DNA from: Laccaria trichodermophora
Taxonomy: Eukaryota; Basidiomycota; Agaricomycetes; Agaricales; Hydnangiaceae
Direction of reading: 5' to 3'
DNA length: 64,000 nucleotides
NCBI GenBank assembly: GCA_018417955.1
Contig: JACTVC010000039.1
Span: forward strand, 310,001 to 374,000
Made by a program: the position numbers and the translations under genes. Below the pieces are notes generated by a model, which searched no databases, was not told the origin of the DNA, and saw only the letters and a list, made by a program, of their open reading frames with translations. Shown in pieces: positions 42,836 through 61,830 of this stretch (positions within the stretch are counted from its first letter, which is position 1; each line of letters opens with the position of its first letter).

Positions 42836-45336
42836 TCAATCTGAATAATAATCAGAGGAACCCGTGGAGCGTCCAGCAGTCTCGCGCGCGCCCAACAAGA
42901 GACAATTGAGCCTCGAATGCTCGCTCTCTTGCTGCCATTCACTGGGGTTCAACTTTGCCCGATCAAAATCGATAAAGAAGACCTTGCCGTCGGGGTTGAT
43001 CATCAAATTGAAGCCTCGAATATCTCGGTGATGAACCCCAGCATTGTGAATACTTGTCAGAACACGAGCATACGCATCTCTAGAGTACAGGTTTTAAAGG
43101 AGTCATGAGAGAAAGGGCAAGAAGGCATACCGTTCTTCTGCTGTAGTTTTCAAAGGACTTTCCCATGCGCCCGTCCGCATGAACTCCCGTTGGCGAAGTG
43201 ACATCCCTGCATCGTTTAGAACAAGGGCAAGACATCCATTTTCTGCATCCTGGAAAAAACCGTGGACCCGAACGACGCCTTCAAATCCTTCCTTTGTAGC
43301 AAGGTGACTGTAAATGGCGTATTCTTTACGCATTCTACGCTTCTGCCATGCACTGAAAGCGAGTTTGACGACAATGGGTTTAGAAAGGGCTCCACCGTCC
43401 ACGCCATCCTTGAGTTCGAGGATTCCCTTGTAAACAACACCCACTGCGCCGCTACCAAGGATTTTGTCAAGCTTGATTGTTGCGTACTGTGTATGGGAAT
43501 ATCCATCTGCTATTTCATCGAAGCCGTGTGAACTTGCGACAATATCAGGCGCGAATGATTTCCCAATTCGAATGAAGGAGGCAGGCGCGGGGGAGCGATG
43601 TATGCCGATGTTTAAATGCACGAGAAATAGATTTCTCGAGCCCGCTTTTTTGTCAATATCCTATGAACTTTCTGAGAAAGCGCATTCTTACTCCAAAACG
43701 TGAATTGTAGCGCACCTCGTCAGGGCTGACGTCAAGCTTCTCCTCAGGGACAGCAGATGTGGCCTCTTCAATGGGCTTTGGGTAATCGACAGTTGGCTCA
43801 GCTTTGTTCGTTTCTTCGGATACGTCCTGCTGAAAAATTCAGTTTTGTATTTCAAGTCGCCGCTAGCATTTCTCACTTTGCCATCTGCCACATTTGGCTT
43901 CTTCTGGTGTTCGATAGGTGATACCTTCTGCCGCTTAATGTCTTCAGATCTTTCCTCACTTTCCTTCCGCTTTGGAATGCGGTCACCATCTCTTAGACGC
44001 ATACGAGCCAATGCGTCTTGCATGATTGCGAGATGGAGACCAAGATGAATCTGGCCGTAGGTCAGATCTTTGTATCCAGATGTATCGATTAATTCGGAAA
44101 CATAGAGAGTTTGTGAAGCTCTATGGCGAATGCAAATTCGTTCAAGCGTTCCGCAAGTGAGAATGATGAAAGTGCTATCATAATAAGTAGCCCTTGCCCA
44201 AGCCTGACAGTAAATGTATTAGATTAAGGTACTTCGCAATGTCAAGTTATACGCACATGCTGAAGGAAAGAATTGACATTTGCTCCTGGAGCCTTCATTT
44301 CATCACTCTTTGGGTCAGGAAGCGATACTAAATGTCCATCGTCTGGAAGGATTGTGCTTGGGGCTTCAGATGGCTCGGTAGAGGGTGATTCAGTGGAAGA
44401 TGACGAGATAGACCACGACATATCATTGGCATCCGAGTGGAGTCGAACACCTCTGAAATTAGCAGGCATGTGTCCTGTCACCCTCGGCAACTCCCAAGGA
44501 AATGGGTCAGAGCAGGTGTCTATCGCTTTCAGCATGTCCTCCGCTGTGTTTGACATTGAAAAGATATGCCATAGGGCAAGAGTAGGGTTACCATCCACCT
44601 GATTCTGTAGCATCAGGGCAAGGTCCTTGTCCAACGATTTGACCAGTTTAGCGACACCGCTAGTTAGCATTTCTAGTGAACATTCGGTATGGTAACGATC
44701 CTCGTCTTCGTCGTCTTTGTATGGCTTTTGATGCATCCGCAGAAGAGATCCGGAGATGGACGGATGGAGGGTGCACCTGGAAGCGATGGCAGAGCAGGAG
44801 TCCCCAAGGTTGCGCCTGTAAAACCTGGACACGTCGCGTGAGTTTCCCAGTGCCCTGCCGGAGTAACAGGGCGCACGGATGCCATCAACGAAACTATGGC
44901 CTTGAGCACGAAATTTCTCCATCTGCGCACAATGATTTGCGGAGAGGTCGTGGAGCATAGAAGGCATGACCTTGACGTGTTTCAGGACAATTCCCGGGTC
45001 GAGATGCCTATCCTGGAAGGTGAGAGGTGATGGAAAGGGTGGTGGGGTGTAGTAACGTTTGCGGGTCCAAATGGCCAATGTCTTCTTAAACTCTTCCGAA
45101 TAGTTGTAATCGAGGATTTTTTGGAACGCGGCCTCCCCTTCTGCGACCTTGCTTGGGACGTCATCGCCTGAGATACCTCCATCTGAGGCAGCAGCTACCC
45201 CTTCTGCGACCTCGCCTGCGGCGTCATCGCTTGAGGTATCCACGCTCGAGGCGTCCTCATCCGCGGCATCCTCGTCATCAAGAATGGCGTCGTCTGCATT
45301 GCTGAATTTAAGAGAAGGCTCTTCAACTTCGTTCAT
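42836..45336 (-). pseudogene. Kinase-like protein with family N-terminal domain (member K1), one frameshift
   Basis: Exons on the minus strand are 45336-44257, 44205-43877, 43829-43716, 43660-43131 and 43079-42836. The N-terminus is acidic (runs of Asp/Ala) and carries the family motif FQDRHLDPGIVLKHVKVMPS. The C-terminal half is protein-kinase-like: a Gly-rich loop ILGSGAVGVVYKG, the Lys strand PIVVKLAF, the catalytic loop HHRDIRGFNLMI and IDFD in place of DFG. Asp and Asn of the catalytic loop are kept. All exons fit one frame except exon 2, which has two surplus bases near 44160 (TCTCTC where paralogues predict TCTC). The gene is therefore disrupted unless this is a sequence error. Substrate unknown. 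Confidence 0.75.
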
Positions 45337-47071
45337 TATCGATGGTTGGAATAAAGTCGGAGGAAGGGCGAGTATTTAAGACGGGTTTCTATCCAAGGAT
45401 GCACCGCTCATCATCTGACAGTCTGTGGGTCCTGTGAGCGCCTATCGGCGCCGGCAAATGCTGTAGAGTGCGGGAAAAGTAGTAGAATATGGGAAAATGC
45501 CGAAAGGATTCAGAAATAGCCTCGTTGCGATAATCATTATCGCCAACAAACGTGGGATAAGGTTTGTAGAAGGGCACCCCTTTGCAAATAACTGCAGCAC
45601 GGGGCGGGGAGTCGTGGCGCCGCGGAGTTGACAGATGGGCAAGGAAAGCAATCCAAGATGCGATTGCTAGATGATCGAGGCCAGGTAGTGCAAGGTAGTG
45701 AACTGAGACGAAATGGGCTACCCATTGCGACAAACGCTGGCCGCCTTGCAGGGGGGAAAAACCATCCTTCATAGTGCATATTCTAGGGGGGCGATGCTGT
45801 TTCCACTAGAAAGGAAATGATCGTTGATCAACGACAGAAGTGTGATGGGACGAGGTTGTCGTTGACCTCGATATGGTAAGTCGGAGACACGACCAACATT
45901 GCCATAACGGCGCTTAATGAATCTTTGCAGATTTGCAGATGAATCATCTTGACCGTGACGAATTCATCCATGAAAACCTCTTGACCTTGACGAACTCATC
46001 CATGAAAGATTCTCCACCAAAACGGACCTATTTTTGTGGGGGGAGGGGGCAATAATGGAAGCAGAACCCTGAGCCTCGAAGCAGGTGCAAGAAATGGAAA
46101 TGATTCGATCTTGGCATCGATTAGCCATCGGAGAATGTGTGATGTATTCGTCAAGCCGCGCTGCTCGCCATCCTCTCGCGGGTCTTGTATTTGAGCATCA
46201 CAATTGCACAGGAACACGAATCTGCGGAGAGGCCTATCGGGTGTCAGATGATGTCCAAACGAGAAGACAGCAGTCGCTACTCACTTAATTGGTATTCGCT
46301 GTGCGTATGAAGCTCACTTGCCTCATATCGATCGTCAGGATCCTTCTTCGCTATTATCCCGACGGTTACGCTTCTAACCTGGGTGCGCTCTGCCAAAGGT
46401 CGAGTTTCAACAGGTCGACATTCACAGCGAAATCGGTAGTGTTCGGCTTTTGGAGCGAATCAAGGTAGCGAATGTCAATGACGCCGCTTGAATACTAAGA
46501 AAAGGGCGCACCGCAGACGCATCGTGACACGCTGAGAATTGAGCAGGTCTATCAAGACCCAAAATGAAATTTGTGTTTGAGCTTTGGGGCCTCCCCTACA
46601 CGATGAAAAGGCACTTCCCCTTCGCCACATGCAAGGTTTCGTTGATATGAGGTTAACTTGGAGATGCTCGAAGGTCGTGTATGGTGCTGGCCGAGAACGG
46701 GGCTAGGGATTTCTGGCAAGTCCGGATGTTGGGCTGCGCACGACGCTGGCGCGCTGAGCTTCATGTCATGGTTGGGATGAAGGGGCATACCAGGCCAAAG
46801 TTGTATCAAAGGATACTACCAAGTCGGTGCACAAATTCAAGGTCCTCATTGTTCTTTCCTGTGGCAGTGCTGCATTAGAACACACTAAATTTTAAAACGC
46901 CCACCACAAGAATTCTGCGCCAACTCCACCAAGGATCTACAACATAGGGTTGGTTAAGAGCTCATAACAGGCAATGATTTATTGTTTATTTAGAATGTTC
47001 GAATACACCTCCAACGCAAGAAGGCTAAAAAAACCACAACGCTTTGACATTGCATAAGTTACGTAATATTT
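45337..47071. other. Long intergenic stretch
   Basis: Holds the promoter side of K1 and no gene I can support. Minus-strand open frames at 45389-45772 and plus-strand frames at 46085-46288 and 46681-46878 lack motifs. A G run lies near 46037. Confidence 0.45.
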
Positions 47072-47411
47072 CTACGTGGCGATCCAAAAATAGAAATTGC
47101 CACCAACGACCTTGAAAGTTGACAGTGATGGCAAAGACTTCATTGAAGGGTACTTGAGGGTAAGGGCTGTAATTACTGTTATGTTTCTCTGCTGATCACG
47201 ACCTGTAGGCCGCTGAGACATCTTTGGGCAACCGTTGTTGCTCATGAGAAGCATAAATTGATATCCAGATTCCAATCCCCAATGCGGCCAAAAACCTTCA
47301 CATTTTTGCGCTGGCCGGGTAGTGCAGCCGCAAAACCCACAAAAGCATACGCCGTATCCGCTTCGACTCTCATAGATTCGACGTCATCGAACTCGATTTG
47401 AAACCGAATCA
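47072..47411 (-). CDS. Possible small unknown protein
   Basis: From ATG at about 47411 the minus strand reads a neat N-terminus (MIRFQIEFDDVESMRVEAD) for about 56 codons to a stop. The second half, in a frame shifted by one, runs to TAG at 47072 and ends FKVVGGNFYFWIAT. A short intron or a frameshift would join them. No motif recognised. It may also be chance. Confidence 0.3.
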
Positions 47412-47951
47412 TGATTTTTCATTTCTTATTGTTTATCGTCCTTATTCAGACGAATATGGATACCTGGTTACTTCTCGGGCAAATCTGACAAGAACAAGAA
47501 CAAGTTTGAAATTCCTCAACTTGAAGAACACCGCCAAACAAAAAGTTCGGATGTAATATTCACCAGGTACGTGTGTACTTCTGTGGGTCCCAGTTGTGTT
47601 GCTGCTCACATACGACTGTTAGGCATGCTGTTACTACCTCCCACAATAACTATGTTGTATTTTGCATGTTGTCTGATTGATGGCGACTTTGCCGTAACCC
47701 GAGCTTCACTGCTCCACAGGACCCGTCAGCCTTGGCCCCTCTTGCCTTTCTAATTGTTTTAGTTATCGTCGTGATCTCCTTTGCGCATCGTGATTCGTTG
47801 CTTCTCAGCTCAGAAAACAAGGATTTACAGGACCGACTATTATCATCGCTCGGCCACTGGTTGGCATGTCAGTAGAACATCCGTCTCTGCGGCGAACCTA
47901 TAAATTCACGTATTATTCAGATCACTCATCCTCCACTTCTCTCGCGTTGAG
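47412..47951. other. Upstream region of the K2 gene
   Basis: No gene supported. Open frames are short and AT-rich. The last 40 bases before the K2 ATG are pyrimidine-rich (CATCCTCCACTTCTCTCGCG). Confidence 0.4.
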
Positions 47952-50900
47952 ATGAAATCCAATACTCCATCGAGGACGAACAATCTGCCACCATTGCAGC
48001 CAATTTCTCCTTCTGAGCTGGCCTCCGCACGCCATCTGTCTCATTTTGGTGACTCGTTGTCCCAGCCTTCAGTCCTGCTCACGCCCAACTCATCATTGCA
48101 ACCCGAATCCCCGGGCTTCTCGTTGTCGCCTCCGGAAGGACCCGATAGGAAAACCTTCTTGACGAACATTCTTCCCGAAAACATTTCAAAGCTGAAAGCT
48201 AGGAAACGACGCCGGAAAGTAGAATCGTCGCACGCTGCCAGTAATGTCAGACCCGTGGATAATCCTTCAGCTTCTGTGAATATCCCTACCGTCCCACTTG
48301 GATCCTCAGAGAAGCGGGGGTCAGATCCTCTCGAGCTCCTTGCTAGTCCTATCCCTTCCCTAGTGAAATGCACACAGCGTAAACCGAAGCGCCTGGCAGG
48401 TGGCTCTCATCGCTCTCAAAGTAAGACGATTGTTCCCATTTTTCACACATCACCCCATGCTCAACTACATGGTACTTTCTCGTCAGAAGCTAATGCCAAA
48501 GAAACTAAGGAGAAGAAAAGTTTTACATTTTTAACCCAGAACCCGCCACGTCCACTAGACGAGCCCACCGCCTCTTCTAAACAACTTTCTAAAGAGTTAT
48601 CGAACTCCCCCTTTGCGTCCTTGCCGACGGAACATAGGAAGCCCCCGATTTCTCCTTCACCACCCGATAACATATCTATAAACTCAGCCGCTATTCCGGT
48701 TGCGGATGACAAAATTCCTCAACAACCGTCCGTCCCCTATTTCTTTACTTGGAGTCCCCCCTCCAAAGTGGATGGGAAGGCAAAGATCTCTGGAAGCAGT
48801 GGATCACGACCTCCACAGTTTTGGGACAGGCATTTGCATGAGAAATTCATTCTCAAGAAAGTCCACGCGGCGCCAAATCTAGCCGCGCTGCTGGGAGAGG
48901 TGGCAGATACGGCGCTGAAGGAAGCACAAGCGCGATATTCTAATCCTACAGCAATATGTCCGAGTCAAGTGACGAAAGAAAACTTGACGAATTCGGATAA
49001 GTATACTATTCGCTTGACAGATGACGAACTCGGTGTGCAGAAGTTTTATGGTTCGTTGATTGCGCCCCTTTTTTTGTCAATGGCGCACGCCCTTCTTGGT
49101 CACGAAACCCCTCTGGAAGATGTCTTCAGCTGGATTATCAAGTGCAAGGGGCAGACAAAGGCTCAGGCGGACGGATTCTTAGTTGTCAATGACCTTGCGA
49201 ACCAATCCTTTGCTCCTCCAGATGAATTCCAAAGGTATGTAACGCTTATTGAAGAATGGAATTTGAGCATTCTGGCGGTGTGGGAATTCAAGAGTCTGGC
49301 AGTTGGATCCTCAGATTTTATGGAGGCCATGCATCGACTTTGTCTTCAAAAGAAATTTCTTTGGACAGGTTGCACAGCGCTCAATCGTTGCCAGTCCGCC
49401 CATCACAAAGGTGGAGAAGTCACAATCAATACAGGCCGCAGAACGGGTCCTGATGCCTTATCACCGCTTGAAGTAGCTTCATCACCAGAGACTAGAAAGC
49501 GCTCCCATGATGTCATGTCCAGTTCAGCAGACGTCGTCAATCATCATGTCAATGAAGCTGAAGATGGGGATTCGGATGATGAATTGTGTTATGACGACTC
49601 TGCTGCCTCTTTCTTCGACGTTGACGACGGGACGCCTGAAAACAACATATCTGAAGATGGGGGCAAAGATGAGCTCGTTGATGCAAAGAGCTGCTTTGCT
49701 ACCGCCGACGACCCAGTCATGCTTGAAAGCAAAAAAGCTCAACGGTTGTCTGCAAAGGGCGCTCAAGCTCTCAAAAAGGCCAGCCATATTATCCAGCAGG
49801 TGGGACACTATGCTACAAATGAAACCAACATTAATCGTTGACATGTTCTTAAGGTTTGGGCTGAAGCAGTCCAAAATGACGCCACCTTCATGATCGTAAA
49901 TGCAGGCAGGTATGAATTCATTGCGTACCGCTGTCGAGAAAAGCAAGCCCTTTATCTTTCGGACAAGATTGAGGTTTGCAACTCCAGTCCTGCATATGGG
50001 AAGTTGCACACTGGCTTATACCTCGCCGCCTTCAATGATGCGCTTGACCGTGCTTCGCAACTCGACTACCTGAAGGCTTCAGGGCAACGGTTTAGCCCCC
50101 TTTATCGTTGCAAATATCCCCATGATAAAGTGAACTACACGTATGAAGATCCAAACGACATCGCCTCCCAAAAACGGGAAGAGCTGGAGCTTGCACAAAA
50201 AGGGTCAGATTTACTTTTGGTGCGTTGAATCATCTTGCGATTGTCTCGTACCTTACCAAAGTTCAGAACATCGGCGAAACGTTGAGACGGTGTCTCACCA
50301 TGAAAGTTTTCGCCAAGGAAATTCCTAGATTTGGCGCCAAGCAGTTGCAACATTTTTATCGCCGCAACGATGTGGCATTGGGCGAAGAACTTGACGCGAA
50401 ACATGATCCACCCAAGAATTTGTGCTTGTACCTCAAAGAGTTGTTGGCTGGTAACGTTTATACCTGTGTAGTGTGCCTCGACGACGGAACCAGTGATGAC
50501 CGCTTTGTCATAAAATTGGTTCAACAAGCAGAGTGCGAGGGCCTTCTCCAGGAATACAAGACTTATCTTGCGTTGAAAGCAGCAAAATTCAAGGGTATCG
50601 TTCAAGTGTACGGCGTATTTCAGTGTGATGCACAAGGGATGATGGGACTAGTGATGTCGTATGGCGGCTGTTCCATGCTACAAGGTAGCAGAGAGTGCAG
50701 AGCGGAGGTGCGACGGTGCGTAGAAAGGATGGTATTTTTCCTTGCTGATGACTTAATCCGCAGGAATGTGGTGTGCGAGAGGTTTGAGGCCATTGTAAAG
50801 GAACTCAGGCGCCACAATTTAGTTCATCAACGTTTGCGTTTAGAACACTTCCTGCTCCACAAGTCCAAGGGACCCGACGACAAAGAAATCTTGTCCCTGT

Positions 50901-51124
50901 CTTTGGTAAGCTGGAGATTGGCCAAGAGGCGTCCGCCTCCTCTACCCGAAGCAGCTAAAATGGAAGAAACTGATGATCTCTGCCCTCGACTAGCCGTGCT
51001 TGGCGAAGCGGAGAGCACCGACGGAGACAGGGTCATGGAGCGGTCAACGTGGGACCCAGAGGATGATGGCCCAGCAATCGAGCATATCCGTCAATTTTTG
51101 AAATCGAAACCCTTGGGTACTTAG
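47952..51124 (+). CDS. Family member K2: nuclease-like motif plus pseudokinase domain
   Basis: Exons 47952-49799, 49854-50219, 50267-50715 and 50764-51124 give 1,007 aa in frame. Residues 1-290 are Ser/Pro-rich and disordered. The family motif FWDRHLHEKFILKKVHAAPN follows near residue 295. A segment with QADGFLVVND and, further on, LAVWEFKSLAVG matches the D...ExK layout of PD-(D/E)XK nucleases (inference from motif and spacing). An acidic linker precedes a C-terminal kinase-like part with the Lys strand RFVIKLV. Its catalytic loop reads LVHQRLRLEHFLL where HRDLKPEN is expected, so Asp and Asn are gone, and the DFG position is VSW. It is thus a pseudokinase by sequence. It lies directly upstream of K3, 144 bases apart, in the same direction. 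Confidence 0.75.
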
Positions 51125-51268
51125 TGACGAGCATAAGGAGGTACCTATGCGCCAGGTAACGTTACCAGAGGGTTACCAGAGCGTAACGTTTGTCTATCAT
51201 ATATTGTGTACCATAATTACGTAATCGGAAGTTAGATCGTTGAACGCTTGAACCACTCTTTCAACACG

Positions 51269-53387
51269 ATGCCAGAAGCGACCGAGATACAGAAGATCAA
51301 CTCTGTATATGAGCACAACCCCCGTGTTCTCCGACCAATTGGAAATTGCATTCATCCACCGTCGGCGCTGACATTTTACGACAAGCATTTACACCCGAGT
51401 TTGTTGTTGAGGCACGTCAGAATTCTGCCCTCAATCGTTGCTGATTTGTCCGACATCGCCACAGACCTTGTCACTGAGCTTAGCCTCCCGCTTCCAAACA
51501 CGGGGAACAATCCTACCTTTTTTGCACCACATGGCGTTGCGATGCAAGATGCGAATGATGTTGGGAATCATTATGTGAACTACATCTCGGAACCATGTTG
51601 TGCTCTCGGCTCAACCTTGGCTTTCCACCCAAATTGCTCTGAGTGGGTTAGCATAATGAATTGGGATCACCGAGTGTTGTCCAGCAACAGTTTTGCCGCC
51701 GATGGATATTCTCTACGCCTTTGTCGCGGATACGTCAAGCCTCTCGAGTTGGACCTCCCACCGGTATTACAGAAGTTACTTCAAGAGGACGCGAAGGACG
51801 AGCTTCGCCAATTGCTTGCTGCTTTCCCTGACCTGATCACGGGCCAGATGCTTGCAGTGACAGAGGAAGCTAAGGAATTGGTTAAGAGGTTATGGATTCC
51901 TTCCATGTCCAATTTTTTCTGGGTGACGCCTGGGACGACGGGCCAACTGATTCTCTCTCCCTTGGATTCAAAACTTTGTGGACCCGATGCACAGTCCATT
52001 CCTTCGGTTCACAAGAAAGCTACATCGTCGCATCGCAGCTATCCCCCGAAACCACATTGCTCCTCCCGCATTCTCCCCCCACCCCGTATCGGGACAAAGC
52101 GTGGACGTAGTTATGACCCTCGCCCAGATCCTTCACATTACATACAGCATGTACGGGCTTTCTCTATCATCTCTTACCCTTCACTAATCCTCAAACAGGC
52201 TTGGGTACAATCTGTTGTACAAGACACTACATTCATTTTATTTCATTGCGGCAAGTATGATAGAATCGGCGTCCGTCATCGTGCGACACAAACGCTCTAC
52301 CTGTCAGAGGTTGTTGATGTCAATACATGTCAAGACCCAGCGTATGGCAAGCTTCAAGTTGGTCTTTATGTAACTGCACTTCGAGATGCTCGAGGTCGCT
52401 TGGCACGACTCAAGGCTTCCGCAGCGTCAGTCGCACCTATCGTTCAAGGTAGAAAGCGGTCCCTTCCAGATAACGACAACGAGACACAGAGACAAAAGAA
52501 ACGGAACAAACGACGCCCCCACGATCAAGAAGCTGCGGAAGTTGACAACAGTGACAAGGTCTGTGTCTTGAAATGCTTCTTTCGTCATCTTACTCCCTTT
52601 CCAGTTATTCATGAAAGAAGTCAGTCACAGGGACCTTGCGTTGGTCCGCCTTGAATATAGCTTTTATAGCTCTCCAGTTTCTGCTTCGTTCTTACGCTCG
52701 GGCGCCTCTCTCGTCCCCGGTGAAAACCCGGCTCCTTTCAAATCTCCAAAGCGAAAAGCAGGATATACTGCAGCTGAATACATATCCGTCACTCTTGGAG
52801 ATCAGATCGGGGAAGGTATTATTGGCGTTGTTCACCGTGGTACACTCTCACTACGAACTACTCACGCAACGCTCACCCGCCAAGTGGCGGCGAAGTTGGC
52901 TTTTTCTAAGGAGCAACAACGTAGTCTCCGACATGAATTTACCATCTATACTCGTTTGTGGCAGAGGAATGTCAAGGGTATCCTTCCTGTTTATGGTCTA
53001 TTTCAAGACATGGAGGACGGTCCTTTGATGTTGCTCCTTGGTTATGGCGGAATTTCGCTCTTTTCCCGAGAGCAGGAAAGGACGGGAAGCTATTCTAAAT
53101 GTGTGACGTGTTCTGATTCGGAAAGGTTTGTCTCTACTTTTCGCATATTACTTTTATCTGACTTGCGATCACGATATAGTAGAGGATTTGTCGAGGCTCT
53201 TAAAAGCATCCACAACGCTGGAGTTGGACAGGGGGATGTCCGACCCCATAATATGCTAGTTAACGGAACAGAGGTTTACTTCATTGATTTTCATTATGGT
53301 TTTGTAGGAAATCACAAAGCTCATGCCCGTGAGGAGAGGCTATTGAAAGATATCCTCGAGGGCGAAGAGTGGGACTCCGAAGGATAG
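51269..53387 (+). CDS. Family member K3: kinase-like protein
   Basis: Exons 51269-52150, 52199-52558, 52605-53125 and 53180-53387 give 656 aa. The N-terminal half has FYDKHLHPSLLLRHVRILPS, then ISEPCCALGSTLAFHPNC and AADGYSLRL. It keeps the Asp-Gly of K2's nuclease-like segment but has no ExK. A conserved segment after the first intron, RHRATQTLYLSEVVDV, is shared with K1 and K2. A basic stretch (KKRNKRRP) could be a nuclear signal. The C-terminal domain has QIGEGIIGVVHRG, RQVAAKLAF, the catalytic loop GQGDVRPHNMLV with Asp and Asn, and IDFH at the DFG position. HRD is changed to QGD. Activity is plausible but unproven. Confidence 0.75.
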
Positions 53388-54522
53388 CTTTTTCAAAGGA
53401 TAGTTACTTTAAATCCATCTACATACTGACAATATTTATTTCATTCGATGGTCGGAACATTATATCATACAAATGTGGACCCGGTAGGTAGCATGCTTTC
53501 TATGAATGAACGTCATATCAATATACACCAGCAAATGATCAGAGCCTGCTGTTTGTTCGTGAGATCTGGCGACGTTGAAGATAATGGCAGTAACTAACCT
53601 TCGACGCTCAAACAGTCTCGTCCTCCACGTCCTGGAGCACACCGCAAAACAGCTTCCATCCTTTCCGTCACCATACAGGTTCTCTGACTCCATCTGTCCC
53701 ATCTGATTGCCCAACAACCAAACCCGCAGGCAAACGGTCAACATATGTCGGAGGTTTCCAGATGAGGAGGGTACAATTTTCTTGAGTAAGGAGGATACGG
53801 TCATAGTCAGGACGCGACTGATCGCGATGGTCTCCCTGCGGATAAGACTATAAATCGGAAACAGCGCCTCAAGTTGGCCTCAAGAAAGCATTGGCCAGTT
53901 TGTCAATCGAAAAAGAGACCATCGACTAGCAGTATCGCAGATCAGCACCTAACCATCAGATTCAGAAAGTGCCAGGGCAGTAAAGGCTAAAAGAGAGCAG
54001 TCGAACGTTTGTACCCAGCGAGGTTTGAGTGTGCGAGCAGTGAGTCAATTGCAGCCAGCTTATATGGAAAGAAGTTCAATCTCCGATCATAGGGCGGAAC
54101 CGAAATCGGAGTCTCAATGTGAGATCCCAGTCAGTGGGAGTCTGCTGTGTCTGCATTGTTGGTTGCCCTCCAACCACCACGCACATTTTCGTCATCGACC
54201 TTTTGACCGCCAAAGTCGCACCCTTCCCTCGGTACAATTGGTCCAGAGACGGCAAGAACCCTTTGGCCGCGGTTTGGACACGTTTTTCGGGCTTCTTCCC
54301 GTTTTTTCCTCGGCTCTTTCCTGGCGACTAGGACTTGCTTCCGTCAGCGCGCAAAAAAGCACCCTATAGTTGCTGAAACCTACGACGAACGGCATAGAGC
54401 GTTCTCTATTAACGTTACTACGACACGAGGACTCTTTGTTCACGCTCCATTCCGTACTTTTGTTGCTTCCAACTCTGTGTTTAACCTTGAGCGTCTTGTA
54501 TCGTTAAAAATATTCAAAAGCC
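53388..54522. other. Intergenic, promoter side of RPB1
   Basis: No gene supported. A minus-strand frame at 53460-53804 and plus-strand frames at 54025-54369 show no motif. CT-rich stretches near 54290-54310 and 54470 would suit a strong housekeeping promoter, but no single element is certain. Confidence 0.45.
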
Positions 54523-61195
<6,673 letters not shown>

Positions 61196-61374
61196 GCACC
61201 TTCGGTGTTTTGGCGGTTTTTTCTTTCGGTTTGGTTCCATGCATACTTATCTACCCCTTTTTAAAACATCATCATGTAGAATAACAGCACTTCACCCTAT
61301 TGAGCTAGATATGGCCTTGATCTTCATATACTTTTGGGACAAATGCACTATCATTTTCCAATTGCAAGTAGGTA
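61196..61374. other. 3' flank of RPB1
   Basis: T-rich sequence just past the stop (GGTTTTTTCTTTCGG) and no gene. A polyadenylation site is expected here but cannot be fixed. Confidence 0.4.
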
Positions 61375-61445
61375 TGTATCTCACACGTCAAGTGGCTGCA
61401 AAACTCGCATTCCCCTTCGAGTCCCAAGAGCGACTTCAAGTCACC
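61375..61445 (+). pseudogene. Fragment of a K3-like gene (kinase Lys strand)
   Basis: One plus-strand frame reads YLTRQVAAKLAFPFESQERL, nearly the same as TLTRQVAAKLAFSKEQQRSL of K3. Nothing of the flanking kinase domain is in frame on either side. Confidence 0.65.
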
Positions 61446-61542
61446 GTGAGATGTCCGTCCACCCTAGTCTCGATACCAGCCTCGATACCAGCCGTTATGA
61501 AGACATACACTATTGAAGACATACACTTTTAACCATACAAGG

Positions 61543-61830
61543 CTACACGCCGTCCCAATGTTGCCATTCTCTACCTTGAACTAGATCCTGCAAAATTAGT
61601 TTCTCGCGGGCACGGGATTGAGGGAAACGTGTGTCGCTCTTGTGAAAATCAATGAAGAAAACGTCTGTTCCATTCACCAGCATATTTTGCGGACGGATAT
61701 CGCCATGCGCAACACCAGCCATATGGATATTGTCTAGGACCTCGGTAAATTTTTGTCTACAGCCAAACATCCAAGGAGATTGGAGAGCACGTGTTACAAC
61801 GGTCGGACATGCATAGACTCCTGATGTCAA
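61543..61830 (-). pseudogene. Fragment of a K3-like gene (catalytic loop and C-terminus), minus strand
   Basis: The minus strand encodes VLDNIHMAGVAHGDIRPQNM, VFFIDFHKS and a tail ending in a stop at 61543, matching K3's SIHNAGVGQGDVRPHNM, YFIDFHYG and AREERLLKDILEGEEW. The HGD version of HRD is kept. The upstream kinase lobe is missing, so this is a 3' fragment. Confidence 0.72.

Noticed and set aside
53460..53804. Minus-strand 114-codon frame upstream of RPB1
   Set aside because: No motif, no homologous segment in the window and no consistent introns.
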